Source: Gavia stellata
Lineage: Eukaryota > Chordata > Aves > Gaviiformes > Gaviidae
DNA length: 64,000 nucleotides
Assembly: GCF_030936135.1 (NCBI RefSeq)
Contig: NC_082604.1
Coordinates: forward strand, 1,242,501-1,306,500
Direction of reading: 5' to 3'
Shown here: positions 24,501-33,950 of the stretch, one piece after another
How positions within the stretch are numbered: the first letter of the stretch is position 1
Layout of the letters: each line of letters opens with the position of its first letter
The notes under the pieces: model-generated
What the model was told of the DNA's origin: nothing
What the model saw: only the letters and a program-made list of their open reading frames with translations
Database searches by the model: none
Made by a program: the position numbers and the translations under genes

Positions 24501-27500
24501 CCCGCCGCGCTGCCGCCCGCGAGCCGCGGACGGCGGAGATGGCTCAGCTCCCCTGGGTGCCGCTGGCGTAACCCGGGCTCCCCGCCGAGTGCTGGCACCC
24601 AGCTGCCCCCTCCGACTGGCACCCACCTGAGTCGATGCAGTAGTCCCGGGGCTCCTGCTTGATGCCCATGGGGGGCTGGAAGCTGTGGCCGGGGGGGCCG
24701 GGCAGGCCGGGGCCGCCGTGCTCGTAGAGCGGGTCGTGGTACTCCTGCTTGAATCCCTGAGGAGGGCGGGGGGCGGCGGGGCCGAGGGGCTCCGACAGCT
24801 GCCGGTGGTAGACGGGGCGGCTGTCCCCCGGGACCCCGGGCTGCGGCGGGAAGGGGTGGCAGGGCTCCGACAGCTGCCTCTGAAACCTGGGGAGAGAAGG
24901 ACGCGGCGTTACCGAGGGGTAGCGGGGTCAGCCACGCCGGCACGCCGCCGGCTCCCCTCCCTCCCAGAGCGGGACCCCGTGCCGGCTCGGTGCCCTCAGC
25001 CCGGGGTGGTTTGGGTGGCGTTGTGTTGGGTCGGTTCCTCAGGAGCGTGGCCACCCTGAGGACTCGTCCCGCGGGGCGCCGGGGAGCCCTGTCCCCCTCC
25101 GAGCGCTGGGGACGCCCCGCCGGGGGAGCGGGACAGCGCGCGGGCCACCTCTGCGGAGCACCGCTGGCATTGGGTGAGGGCAGCCCTGAGCTGCAGCGGG
25201 GCTGACTGGGTGAGAGCGAGAAAGGGAAACAAACAAAAAAAAAAATAAAAAACCCCCCAGCCCACAACAGTAAAATCTCTGTAAACCAGTAAAATCTGCC
25301 CCCCGGGGTGGGGGGCAGAGGTGCGGGGCCCCGGGGATGCTGCCCTCGGGCCGGTGCTTACGCAAAACCAAATCCAAAACCAAATCCACTCCGCAGCCCC
25401 GGCTGGCCGCTAATCCGCCTGCGCGGCTGGGATTAAACCTTGAACTCGGGCGGTGGGGAACACTATTTTCGGCTCCAGGGTGCCGCCGCTGCCGGCTCGA
25501 GCCCCAGCAGGGTCTCCGCTGGCTGTGACGGATGAGGGACCATCTCGAGGGGGTGCCACCGCCGCATCCCCTCGCCCTCCAGCACCTTGAAAGGCTATCT
25601 CCGCGCCCGGCTCCTCTCCTGCGCCATTTGGCTTTGTAACCGGAGCCCTCCCAGCTGCCGGGCTGGGATTACTCCATTTCCGAGCCGCGTCCCTCTGCCC
25701 TTCCTGAGTGAAACCCAAGCCCCGAGCTGGCACGGCACTTCTCGAGGGGTCGCGGCCAGCCCCCCGCATAGCTCGAAGGTCGCCCGGAGCCCAGCCCCGC
25801 TTTGGCGGAGAGGGATGCTCGCCCGCTGCGGGCACATCCCGAGGGTTTCCGCGGCATCGCAGCGCGGCCTTTGCCGGGCTGCCACGTCCGGCCCCGTGCC
25901 CAAAGGGGACGCCGTGCTGCTGGCGGCACGGCAGCCATCGCCGCGGCAAAGGGCATCCCGGAGGCCACAAGCAAAGCTGGCGGTCGAGTGTGACCTGCGC
26001 CATGCCGCCTACCGATAGCGCGGCAAACCTGGGGCGAGAGAGGGGACCGGCAACGCCTTCAGGGCCGTGGGGATGACGGGGGACAAAGCCACAGCTTGAG
26101 GAGAAGCGGGGAGCAGGGTCTCTCCCTCCACAGCCCCGAAATCACGGGGATACCGCGTGATGCACGGGGGAGCTGAGGACCGACCCTCAGCCCGGGGGTG
26201 CTCGGGGGCAGGATGGGGACGCCTGCAGCCCCCCGGCCTGGCAGGGCTCAGCTTGGACGGCAGAAAGCTGCAGCGGGTGGGAGAGAGGAGAGCGGGAGCC
26301 CTGACGCAGCACCACCGCCCGCCGCTGCGGGGACAGACGCAGGCGGCAGTATTCTGCCTCCTTCGCCTTTCCCGAGGAGGGGCGAAGGGTCTGCCCGGCG
26401 TCTCCGGGGCTGGGAGGAGGAGCAGGTCTCCGCTCGCAGGGGAGAAAGAGCCACGGGATCCCAGCGGGAAGCAGCTGGTTTTGCCGCTCTGGCTTCCACA
26501 GGCCCCCAGGCAGCAACGTCTGGCCCGGAGTCCACGACTGCAGCGATGGGACGGGCATCCCCCTTCCCTCCCCCCAGCGTGAAGCCACCCATCCGTCCCA
26601 CGAGAGCCAAAGTCCCCATAAACACCCGCAAAACCCCGGCGTTCGCTTGTGGGGGGGAAGCCTTACCTGTGCTCTGCAGGGTATTGGTTTTCAGACATCA
26701 TCTTTGGCATGTGCATGGGCGGGTGAGGCGGCCGCGGCACGGCGAAGGTCTGCTGCCTCTGCTCCTGCAGCGGGTGGGGGGCCGGGGCCGCCCCATGGCT
26801 GGCTGCCTGCACGGCCGGGGCCGGCGGCGGCAGCGCCGATCCCTGGTGCGCAGGAGACACCGGCGTGGCGGGCGGCGTTAATGGCTTGAACCCGGCTGGG
26901 GGCTTCCTGTCGTAGGCACTGCGGAGGGGAGAGGGGCCGGGGGCCCGACGGCGACGCTAACGAGGATACCTCCGTCCGGCGGAGGCCGACGAGCGAGACG
27001 AGTCCCCGCGCCGCCACCCGAGGGGTCTGCGGGCAGCGGCCGCCCCCCGCCCCGCGCTACCTACCAGCAGTTGTAGAGGCACTTGTCCCCGTAGCCGGCG
27101 CAGGGAGCCTGCTCATGGCTGCAGGACGACAGCTCCGAGGAAGGGCTGTGCAGCTCTCGCTTGATCTTTGCCGGCGGCGGGGCGTGCAGGACCACTGCGG
27201 CGAGACAGAGGAGGGTACGGCCTCACCCACGCGGGAGAAGGCAACGGGAGACATCACCCCTGGGGAGCACCCCCTTGGGTGCTCTTTGCTCGGGAATCGG
27301 GTGCCGAATTACCCCCACCCCGGGAGCGTCAGGCAACCAAACCACGGCGGGACGGTGCCCCGGCAGCCCCGGCCGTGCCGCTGGACGGAGCCGGGGTGGC
27401 AGGGCTGACTTCCGCAGGGGAGGGCAGAGCTGCCAGAGGCTGGGACATCGCTCACGGAGGGGGAACCGTTCCCCGCTGGGGTCTGAGAGGGGAATGGCAC

Positions 27501-30500
27501 AGGACGAGGGCTGTGACCGAGGGGAACAAGCAGCTTGACAACAGCCGCCGATGAGCCAAGCACCCCGGCCGGGCCAAAAGCCGCTCGGCGAGGGGAGACG
27601 AGCCCGGACACCGCAGGTAGCGGCCGCCTGCCCGAGCTGCGGGGCGAGGAACAAGGGGACTTGACAGCGTGGAGCTCCGAGAGCTTGTAAGCAGGACACA
27701 GCGACCCGCTCGCCCTCGTAGGGGCACACCCGGCTCCCAAATAGCTGGCCGGAGAGTCGGCAAGCGGCTAAACGGGATCCGCCTTCCCCCAGCCGAAGTG
27801 CTCCAAGGGGACCCAGTCCCACAAATAGATGAGTTCAAGCGGCAAACGCCCCTTTAAACCCAAATCCTTACCAGCCCCCCAAGCCCACTCGCTATATATA
27901 ATTTTAAACCGAGTAATAGACGCTTAACCTAATTAATTTCTAAAAGCAGGCGCTCTAGGAAAGGGAAAGCGCCCGAGAGATCTTTACCTAAATAGTGCCT
28001 GCAGAAGAGAGCCAAGACTAATCGGAAGCGGAGTATTAGCTTCATGCAAAAATCTAAACACAGCCCAGCTACGGCAGAGAGGAGCAAATAGCTCCAGGAC
28101 AACTGTTCACAGCTTGCCAGGTAATTAGCTGCTCCCCTAATTTGTCAAACCCTTTAAAGAGCTGCTGACTCCCCCCTCGAACCCCCCTCCCCGCAACGGC
28201 CGGCGGCACAGCTGGTACCAAGGGCATAAACCCCCCCCCCGCTCCAAGGAGGATTTGAAACACGAAGCCCAGCGCTGAGCCAGCGCAGCCCCCCGCACGC
28301 CTTCCACCCGCTCCCAAGCCGGATTTATCCCTCCGCCTTCCCCCCCCCCAAGCAAGGTTTTGCCGCTCTCAGCATTTCTAGCCTTAACGGGGGGCCGGCG
28401 CGGCGGCAAAGCCCGGGCGCCCCGGGAGAAAGCGAAGGGGAACTGGCTTTGGAAGGGCTCCAGCTGCCTATCGCGGGCATGTTTCTGCCTAACAAGCTCC
28501 GTGTTGTTGGAACGGGTTGTTTTTCCGCCAGCCGTACAATGGGGTCTGGTTATTCATTGAAGGGAAAAAAAAAAAAAATAAAAAAATAAAGTCTCCGAGC
28601 GGGCACCACCCTCCATTCACAATTCGGAGCGCTCCATTCATGTGGCCTGGGGAAAAAAAAAAAAAAAAAGGGAAAAAAAAAAAAAAGAAAGAAAAGAAAA
28701 ATTTCCCCAGAGCTTAGCGCTGCCATTCAAGAAAAGGGAAACGAGCCTTCAGATCCTAACAGAGACCAGCTGGCCGAGCCCCGACTTTCTGCAACGTTTG
28801 GATTCCTTACACAAACACCGCGGGGCCGGCCGGCGCTGCTCGGCAAGACGCGCTCTTGCCGCCAAGCTCACGGCCGGTCGGGGGCGGCGAGGCCGGAGGG
28901 CCCGGTGGTGGGAGCCGAGGGGGGCACGGAGGTTGGTTGGGGGGGGACGGAGCTGGTTTTGGGTCCCCGGCGGCGAGCGGCCGGGCAGGGACCGGGGAAG
29001 GGGGTGCCCTGCCCCAGCGGCCGACGTCTCAAAGGCGCGGTGGGTGCGCGAGCGCTTTTAACCTTTCCGGTCCTGCACTCACCACTGTAATTAAAAGCTA
29101 AAAAAAAAATAAAAATATATAGAAATAGGCAGAGGGAGCGGCTTAACTATAGAGGGGGCCGGAGAACACGCCTCGGCACACCCGCGCCGGGACTGAGCCA
29201 CGGGAGCGGCGAGAGCACCCATGGGTGCCTCACGGCCCCTCTCTGGGCTGCTTCAGCCCCTGGGGATGGACGGACCCCGGGGAGACCGGGCAAGGGGACC
29301 GGCCAGGCATGCCGCTGCTGCTGCGCCCGGCCAGCAAGGCGGCACAACTGGGAGGGGAAAATGGGGGTGTACCCCCCCCAGCGCCGTACCGCCAGCCAAG
29401 CCGGAGATGCCCCAAACATCAGCCGTCAGCCATGAGGTCTCCCATGGGGAAAGGTGACCCCCCAAAGCCATTCGGGGCCTTGAATGGTGGGTGAATCCCT
29501 CGGTAGGGAACAGGGCGGGTTGTTCCCACCCATCAGCGGGATGGGACCTGGAAGAGGCCAAGCGCCGGGACCAAACCCGCTGGTGGCATCCGCCGCCCAA
29601 GCCGCGGGGAAGGCGACCAAACCACGGCTTCCAGCCCGGCCACCGGCTGGGGACCTTGGCACCCGCTCAAGCCGTCACCTGGGAGCCGAGCTCCGCGCCT
29701 GCCCCTCCATCCCCCCGGCGTTACAGGACGCGCCCAAGGTCACGCCAGGAGAGGAGCCAGAAATAGAAGCCGGGCTCCTGCTTTCCTTTGTTTAAACAAC
29801 CCTTCCTCAAAAACAAACCTCCCGCTTTCATTTCGGCGTGTAAGAAACCCCGCTCCGTGCCCTGCCCGGGGCTTTAGCCACACGCCGCCCATGCCAGGGC
29901 CCTCAAGTCCCCTGGGAGCAAATCCCTGCAAAACGTGGTGCCTGATCTCCCCAGCACGACCCCGTCGCTCCTCAGTTATTAAAACAACCCATCGAGATAT
30001 AACATCGTACACACACCCTTCTCCCCGGCACCGCGCCGCCGGCAAGCCCACACCTACGGCCGGCCAGGGACGCGGCGCGGCGAGCTCTGCCGGAGTCACC
30101 CACGGCCTCCTCGCCGCGCCGGGAGAATCTGCCGCTTCTCCGGGTAACTGATAAGCGCCGAATCAGGCCTCACGCCGCTCGGTCCAGGGCGCCGAGAACA
30201 ACGCGTCCCTTATTCGGAGGAGCCCTTGCTTTCCCCATCCCTAAGCAGGTTTTCCTCCCCGGCGCAGCGACCCGGCGCGTTACGGCACTTTGCTGCCAAA
30301 CCCCAACTTTAAACCCGCGTCTGCCCTCGGCTACGGAATCAGGAACGGCCGAGCTGCCATGCGATGGAGGGTTGGTTTTTTTTTTTAGCGAGGCGTGAAC
30401 GACGCTGTAGTTCGGAGCATCTCGGAGCCTCGATACGGCACACGTGGCGGCGTTCCCTGCGGCAAGGGGGGGGTCAGAACTAAGCCTGGTTTGTCCCTTT

Positions 30501-33010
30501 TTGCTGCCGTGCCGAGGACGCTTGGCGCTGGGAACGCCAAGGCTGCGGAATGGGAGATGGAGTCGGTTCGCTCTGGATAAAAGAGGGCGGCAGCTTCCTC
30601 AGGGAAAAGACACGGAGCTACACAACTGCGGGAATCGAGGCCAACGCAGACCCACAAACATGCGTACGGACTAGGGAAAGATTTACCTTCCCCCGGGAGC
30701 TAGCGGGCACCGAAGCCCGAGGTGACCCCCAGGCCAAGAAAGGAGCACGTCCCCGCGAGCGAAACGCGGGCGCAGGGAGGAGGCTGCACCAGATTTGTTC
30801 CTCTCCTCCTTCCTATGCCGCACGTGGTTCAAAACCGGAGGGAAAGGAGAAGACGGGGCCAGAACGCTGTAAGCTAGAGACTCGCTCGTCTTTAAACTCT
30901 CTCCAGTGCCGGTACGGAAAAGCCGGGCTCCCTGTTCCCCTCCCAGCGCGGTCCTAGCCGCCCGCCCGGCCGGCACAGCCCTCCGCATGATGGCGAGGGA
31001 AACCTTTGCGTTCTCTCCCCGGGCAAGTTAAGGAAGGTTATTATAGCCGGGAGTCACGCAGGGAGATCCCCTTTCAAGCGACAAAGTCGTTTCAACGCCG
31101 GGTCTGCAGAGGCCAAGCAGGTCGGGAGAACATTTTAACAGTCTCGACCGAGCACCTCTTTTTTTTTTTTTTTCCTCCTTTTCTTTCCCTGCATCGCCCA
31201 GAAAAGTTTGTCTCTCCCTCTCCGAGCTCTTCAGGTTACAAGGAAACAAGAGACTGCCAAAAGGCACTGGAAACAGCTTCAGCTCTACGAGCCGCCCTCC
31301 CACGCACGCTGCAGTTTCTACCGCTCCGAGCAAGAGCTGCCGGGCTGCGCTGGGATGTCAACAGCCAGTTGCGTTTTTGACTCCGGGCTCGCCTTTTATC
31401 TCAGGGGAGACAAGAGGGAGGGGGGAGAAAGAAAAAAAAAAAAAAAGCGCGCAGCTGAAACTCGGGCTGTCTGGAACAGTTTAATGGCAAGCTTCCCACT
31501 CAGAAGTAATCAAAGAGCAATAATTAACGTGCGTTTACTGTAGGAGAAGATACCCTTGCTGCATGCTGTGACAAAGCTGGAATGAACAAATCTGTTCGAC
31601 TGCAGGCTAAATTTGATTTCCTCCTAAGTTCCGTAGCCGTCTGGCTCAGCGGCAAAAAACCCGGCCGCCAACACCAAGCTACTACTTCTCTCTGCCAGGT
31701 AACGACTCAAAAAGATCCCCATGCCCCCTCCCTTCCCCGCCAAGGCCAGGAGAACCAGCGCCACGTGCCATTAACCGGCCCCTGCCCTCGCCGCTACACC
31801 CCGGCCACCAACCACGGCTCACAACCGACTCTCTTATGCGATTCAAGAGGGACTTGCGTTTTCACCGGCCTCCTTTTAAAGGCGCTTGCTTTTTGCCAGC
31901 GATTAACGCTGCTTAAAGCGGCTCAAGTTTCACCGCGCTCGGGTCCGCTCTCGCCAAGAGCGCCGGGCCAGGACTGTAAAAAAGCTCCAGAAACTGCAGA
32001 GATTGCGGCTAACCGAGGAGCCCGGCACGGGCTCTCGCGGCCACTTGAAAAGGCAAAGGAGGGTTTAGAAGCAAATCAAGGCTACTACGAACAAGTACAG
32101 CGAGTCTCGGGGGAGCCCAGAGATCAGTTAAGAGAGATTTCCGTGCCTTCGGCTATCATTTTCCCCATTTCCAAGAGACAGGACGCTGCAAGTTTCCTCT
32201 CGCTGACCCCAAGGCGCGTGCGCTTTCTCCCCAAAGTCCACAATTTCATGGTTTCGACCCCAGCAACAACCGCTTTCCCAAGAAAGCGGCTCCAAACCCA
32301 GCGTGAGTTTTCACCCAGGCACCCAAACATTTCCCACCTCCCCGGAGAAGGGAAACCCAGGACAATCACTTACAGTTGTCAGACTGGAAATCTGGGACAA
32401 ATTGTTCGTCATCGGGGACCTGAGCTAAAAAAAAAAAAAAACATACAACACAACAAAAAGGTGGTTTTATGGCATTTTCGGGTCTCGGAGAAACGCTCGG
32501 GGGGAGATTTGACATGGGAAAAGGCGGAGGTAAAGACTTGCCTTCAGCTAGCCAGGCCTCTTGGAGCTGGCTGAGATCCTGGAAGAGCTCTGGAACAGAG
32601 TGAAAAGCTTTATGCGCTCCACAGAAGAATAAATCAAACCGCCGTTATTCGCAGGATTATTTCTAGCCCCACAAAGGCGAGGAGAGCGCTCTCGCGGGGC
32701 CGCGGCGAGGCCACGGCTGCCCTGGGCAGCCCTACCTACCTTCCGAGTCGTGGGCCAGGTCGGTTTCCAAAAATTTCCTTTTCCTATCGGATCCCGGCCG
32801 GCCTCGACCCTCCTCTGCGCAGGACTTCTGCGAGGAGCGGGGCGAGAGAGGTTGGGGAGGGTGACGGTCCCCCAAGGACGGGGTGGCCCCCGAAAATGGG
32901 GTGGCCCCTGAAAATGGGGTGGCCCAACAGGGAGCGGGGAAGGATGGGGTGGGGGGAAAACTTACCCCGGGGCCCATGAAGGGAACCTGCTGGTCGTAGA
33001 AGCCGTCCAT
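21344..33010 (-). CDS. ETV5: ETV5 (ERM), PEA3-subfamily ETS transcription factor; coding span, 12 exons
   Basis: A nuclear transcription factor that binds GGAA/T sites and acts downstream of FGF/RAS/ERK signalling. The joined exons give 1,497 nt, or 498 aa (human ETV5 is 510). In order: an acidic N-terminal transactivation helix (about 42-75) including [10 protein letters not shown]; a COP1-type degron with core EQFVPDF (67-73); four sumoylation-type psi-K-x-E sites (IKRE K89, FKQE K251, IKQE K281, VKQE K338); a Pro-rich middle; the ETS domain (about 355-437); and a C-terminal tail ending [11 protein letters not shown]. That tail, with [13 protein letters not shown], separates it from ETV1 and ETV4. 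Start chosen at the ATG in a CCACCATGG Kozak context. Splice junctions are GT-AG except introns 4 and 12, which are GC-AG. DGKG lies upstream on the same strand. No damage is seen. Confidence 0.97.
21749..21850 (-). CDS. ETV5: ETV5 exon 12 (ETS recognition helix); GC donor
   Basis: Residues 392-425, [20 protein letters not shown] then [14 protein letters not shown]. It includes the DNA-recognition helix with the two arginines of RSLRYYY that read GGA. The acceptor is CCCAG. The donor is CAGAAG/GCGAGTGA, a second GC donor. Joining to exon 13 ([10 protein letters not shown]) requires exactly this site. Confidence 0.97.
22683..22852 (-). CDS. ETV5: ETV5 exon 11 (start of ETS domain)
   Basis: Residues 335-391. 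VKQEP (sumoylation-type K338), then [17 protein letters not shown], which opens the winged-helix ETS domain, through [11 protein letters not shown]. The acceptor is GGGCAG and the donor GAG/GTAAGG, in phase 0. Confidence 0.98.
23234..23302 (-). CDS. ETV5: ETV5 exon 10
   Basis: Residues 312-334, [19 protein letters not shown] then ERLEG, nearly identical to human. This segment precedes the ETS domain and belongs to the family autoinhibitory region. The acceptor is CCCTAG and the donor G/GTAAGA. Confidence 0.97.
23763..23822 (-). CDS. ETV5: ETV5 exon 9
   Basis: Residues 292-311, [20 protein letters not shown], matching human [13 protein letters not shown]. The acceptor is CCGCAG and the donor G/GTGAGTG. 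Confidence 0.96.
24627..24886 (-). CDS. ETV5: ETV5 exon 8 (repressive/sumoylated centre)
   Basis: Residues 205-291. Two copies of a QLSEP motif (209-213 and 234-238), [13 protein letters not shown], and [14 protein letters not shown]251 and K281 sit in psi-K-x-E sites. The acceptor is CCCCAG and the donor CAG/GTGGGTG. Confidence 0.96.
24887..26666 (-). other. ETV5: ETV5 intron 7 (1.8 kb)
   Basis: GC-rich intron. The numerous overlapping open frames on both strands are a composition effect. No separate gene or repeat was recognised. Confidence 0.6.
26667..26918 (-). CDS. ETV5: ETV5 exon 7 (Pro/Ala-rich)
   Basis: Residues 121-204, from [16 protein letters not shown] through an Ala/Pro-rich stretch to [13 protein letters not shown] and ENQYPAEHR. 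This is the most divergent coding exon against human and probably accounts for most of the 12-residue length difference. The acceptor is CCGCAG and the donor AG/GTAAGG. Confidence 0.94.
27065..27194 (-). CDS. ETV5: ETV5 exon 6
   Basis: Residues 78-120. It contains the sumoylation-type site IKRE (K89), followed by [11 protein letters not shown] and the Cys-rich end GDKCLYNC. The acceptor is GCCGCAG and the donor TG/GTAGG, in phase 2. Confidence 0.95.
27195..32373 (-). other. ETV5: ETV5 intron 5 (5.2 kb, CpG-rich)
   Basis: The largest ETV5 intron. Much of it is GC- and CpG-rich rather than intron-like. It also holds long A-tracts (28,566-28,590 and 28,652-28,700), AT-rich blocks (27,890-27,960 and 29,100-29,135) and several CCATTCA motifs (28,614, 28,633, 28,722). 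No exon was recognised. It may hold an internal promoter or enhancer. Confidence 0.5.
32374..32424 (-). CDS. ETV5: ETV5 exon 5 (COP1 degron)
   Basis: Residues 61-77, [17 protein letters not shown]. It carries the VP degron through which COP1 ubiquitinates ETV1/4/5 (family knowledge). The acceptor is TTTAG and the donor T/GTAAGTG. Confidence 0.95.
32542..32589 (-). CDS. ETV5: ETV5 exon 4 (acidic activation helix); GC donor
   Basis: Residues 45-60, [16 protein letters not shown], the conserved PEA3-family activation helix that contacts Mediator in family studies. The acceptor is TTCCAG. The donor reads GAAG/GCAAGT, a GC donor that otherwise matches the U1 consensus perfectly. No in-frame GT alternative is present. 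Confidence 0.95.
32740..32827 (-). CDS. ETV5: ETV5 exon 3
   Basis: Residues 16-44, from [13 protein letters not shown] to AHDSE, matching the human KSRSEECRGRP segment. It includes the basic DRKRKF motif. The acceptor is CTCGCAG and the donor G/GTAGG, in phase 1. Confidence 0.95.
32880..32925. repeat. 18-bp tandem repeat, about 2.6 copies, in ETV5 intron 2
   Basis: GGGGTGGCCCCCGAAAAT is followed by a copy with one change and then a partial third. It lies wholly inside the 138-bp intron between exons 2 and 3. Confidence 0.9.
32966..33010 (-). CDS. ETV5: ETV5 exon 2 (first coding exon)
   Basis: Encodes [15 protein letters not shown] (residues 1-15), near-identical to the human start. The ATG sits in a perfect Kozak context. 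The donor is GTAAG at 32965, in phase 0. The 5' limit of the exon is not determined; a C-run on the coding strand (33076-33098 complement) lies just upstream and could serve as pyrimidine tract for an acceptor. Confidence 0.95.
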
Positions 33011-33075
33011 GGTGGGGGGAGGCGGGCAGTGCCCCCGACCCGCTCAGCATCGACACCGGCGCGGGAATGGGGTGC

Positions 33076-33098
33076 GGGGGGGGGGGGGGGGGGGGGGG
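33076..33098. repeat. Homopolymer G run upstream of the ETV5 ATG exon
   Basis: About 23 consecutive G on the plus strand (C on the ETV5 strand). Related C runs on the plus strand are at about 33,479-33,500 and 33,540-33,553. Exact lengths may be uncertain because such runs sequence poorly. Confidence 0.85.
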
Positions 33099-33399
33099 CC
33101 CGCCCGGGCTCCGGCAGGTGCGTGGCTACGGGGGAAGGAGGTGGGGGGGTCAGGATCAGGCCCCAACCCTGCCACCCCCGGGGGCCGGCTCGGTGCGGGG
33201 CCGCCGTGCCTCCCCGGGGAAGCGACCCGTTATGCTCTGTGGTGGGTGGCAGCCCCCCGCTTTGTGATGTCACTTAATTTCTATAGAAACGGCCGTGACA
33301 TCACGCGTCGGGGGAGCGGGGGGAGGCAGGGCAGGGCAGACCGGAGCCGCTCACGCCTGACCTGGCCGCCTCCCCCCGCCGGTGCTCGGCGCTGCAGGG

Positions 33400-33950
33400 C
33401 CCGTTCCCACGCCGCCCCGCGCGCCCCATTCATAAACTCCGCCCCTCCCTCCCCTTCCCCCGCGCGCGCGCTCCCGCGCTCCCCCCCCCCCCCCCCCCCC
33501 GCGCCATTCACACCGCGCGGCCCGCGCCATTCATAAACACCCCCCCCCCCCCCTCCCCGCACCGCCAGGCCCCGCGTACCCGGCCGCGGGCTCACGCTCG
33601 GGCCCAGCCGCAGCGGAGCGAGCCGGGACCGGGGAAGGAGCGGCGCCGCTCCGCGCCGGGGCACCGCGCTACCGCTCTGCGCCGGCCCGCAGCCCCCGAA
33701 CCAGCGGCCTCCGCCGCGCCCCGCCCCGCGCCGCTTGTTTACCCTGGGCGCTAACCAATGAGAAGCCGTCTCTCGGGTGCTCGCGGCGTTTGATTGGTTG
33801 GAGCGCCTCTGAGAGCCCGCCCGCGCGCCGCTCCGTCGAGCACCATTGAGGCCGGCTGGGTGGGAGGGGGCGGCGGCAGCCAATGGGCGCGGCGGGATTT
33901 GCATGGCTCCGCCGAGAACGTTTTTCATTCATAAAAAAATAGAAGGGGGA
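33400..33950 (-). promoter_or_regulatory. ETV5: ETV5 promoter / CpG island
   Basis: Dense CpG sequence upstream of the first coding exon. CCAAT boxes are at 33755-33759 (plus), 33793-33797 (minus) and 33880-33884 (plus). The perfect octamer ATGCAAAT (minus; ATTTGCAT 33897-33904) is 12 bases from the last CCAAT. There is no convincing TATA box. Three CCATTCA-type elements lie at 33426, 33504 and 33527. A non-coding exon 1 probably lies within about 33,596-33,720, with a possible donor C/GTGAGC at 33,595; the start site is not determined. Confidence 0.6.

Noticed and set aside
28566-28700. Long A runs as retroposed poly(A) tails
   Set aside because: No retrogene or SINE body and no target-site duplication is visible next to them; treated as simple repeats in ETV5 intron 5.
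21344-33010. Assignment of the ETS gene as ETV1 or ETV4
   Set aside because: The C-terminal tail [13 protein letters not shown]...AEGFAY is ETV5-type; ETV1 and ETV4 tails differ.
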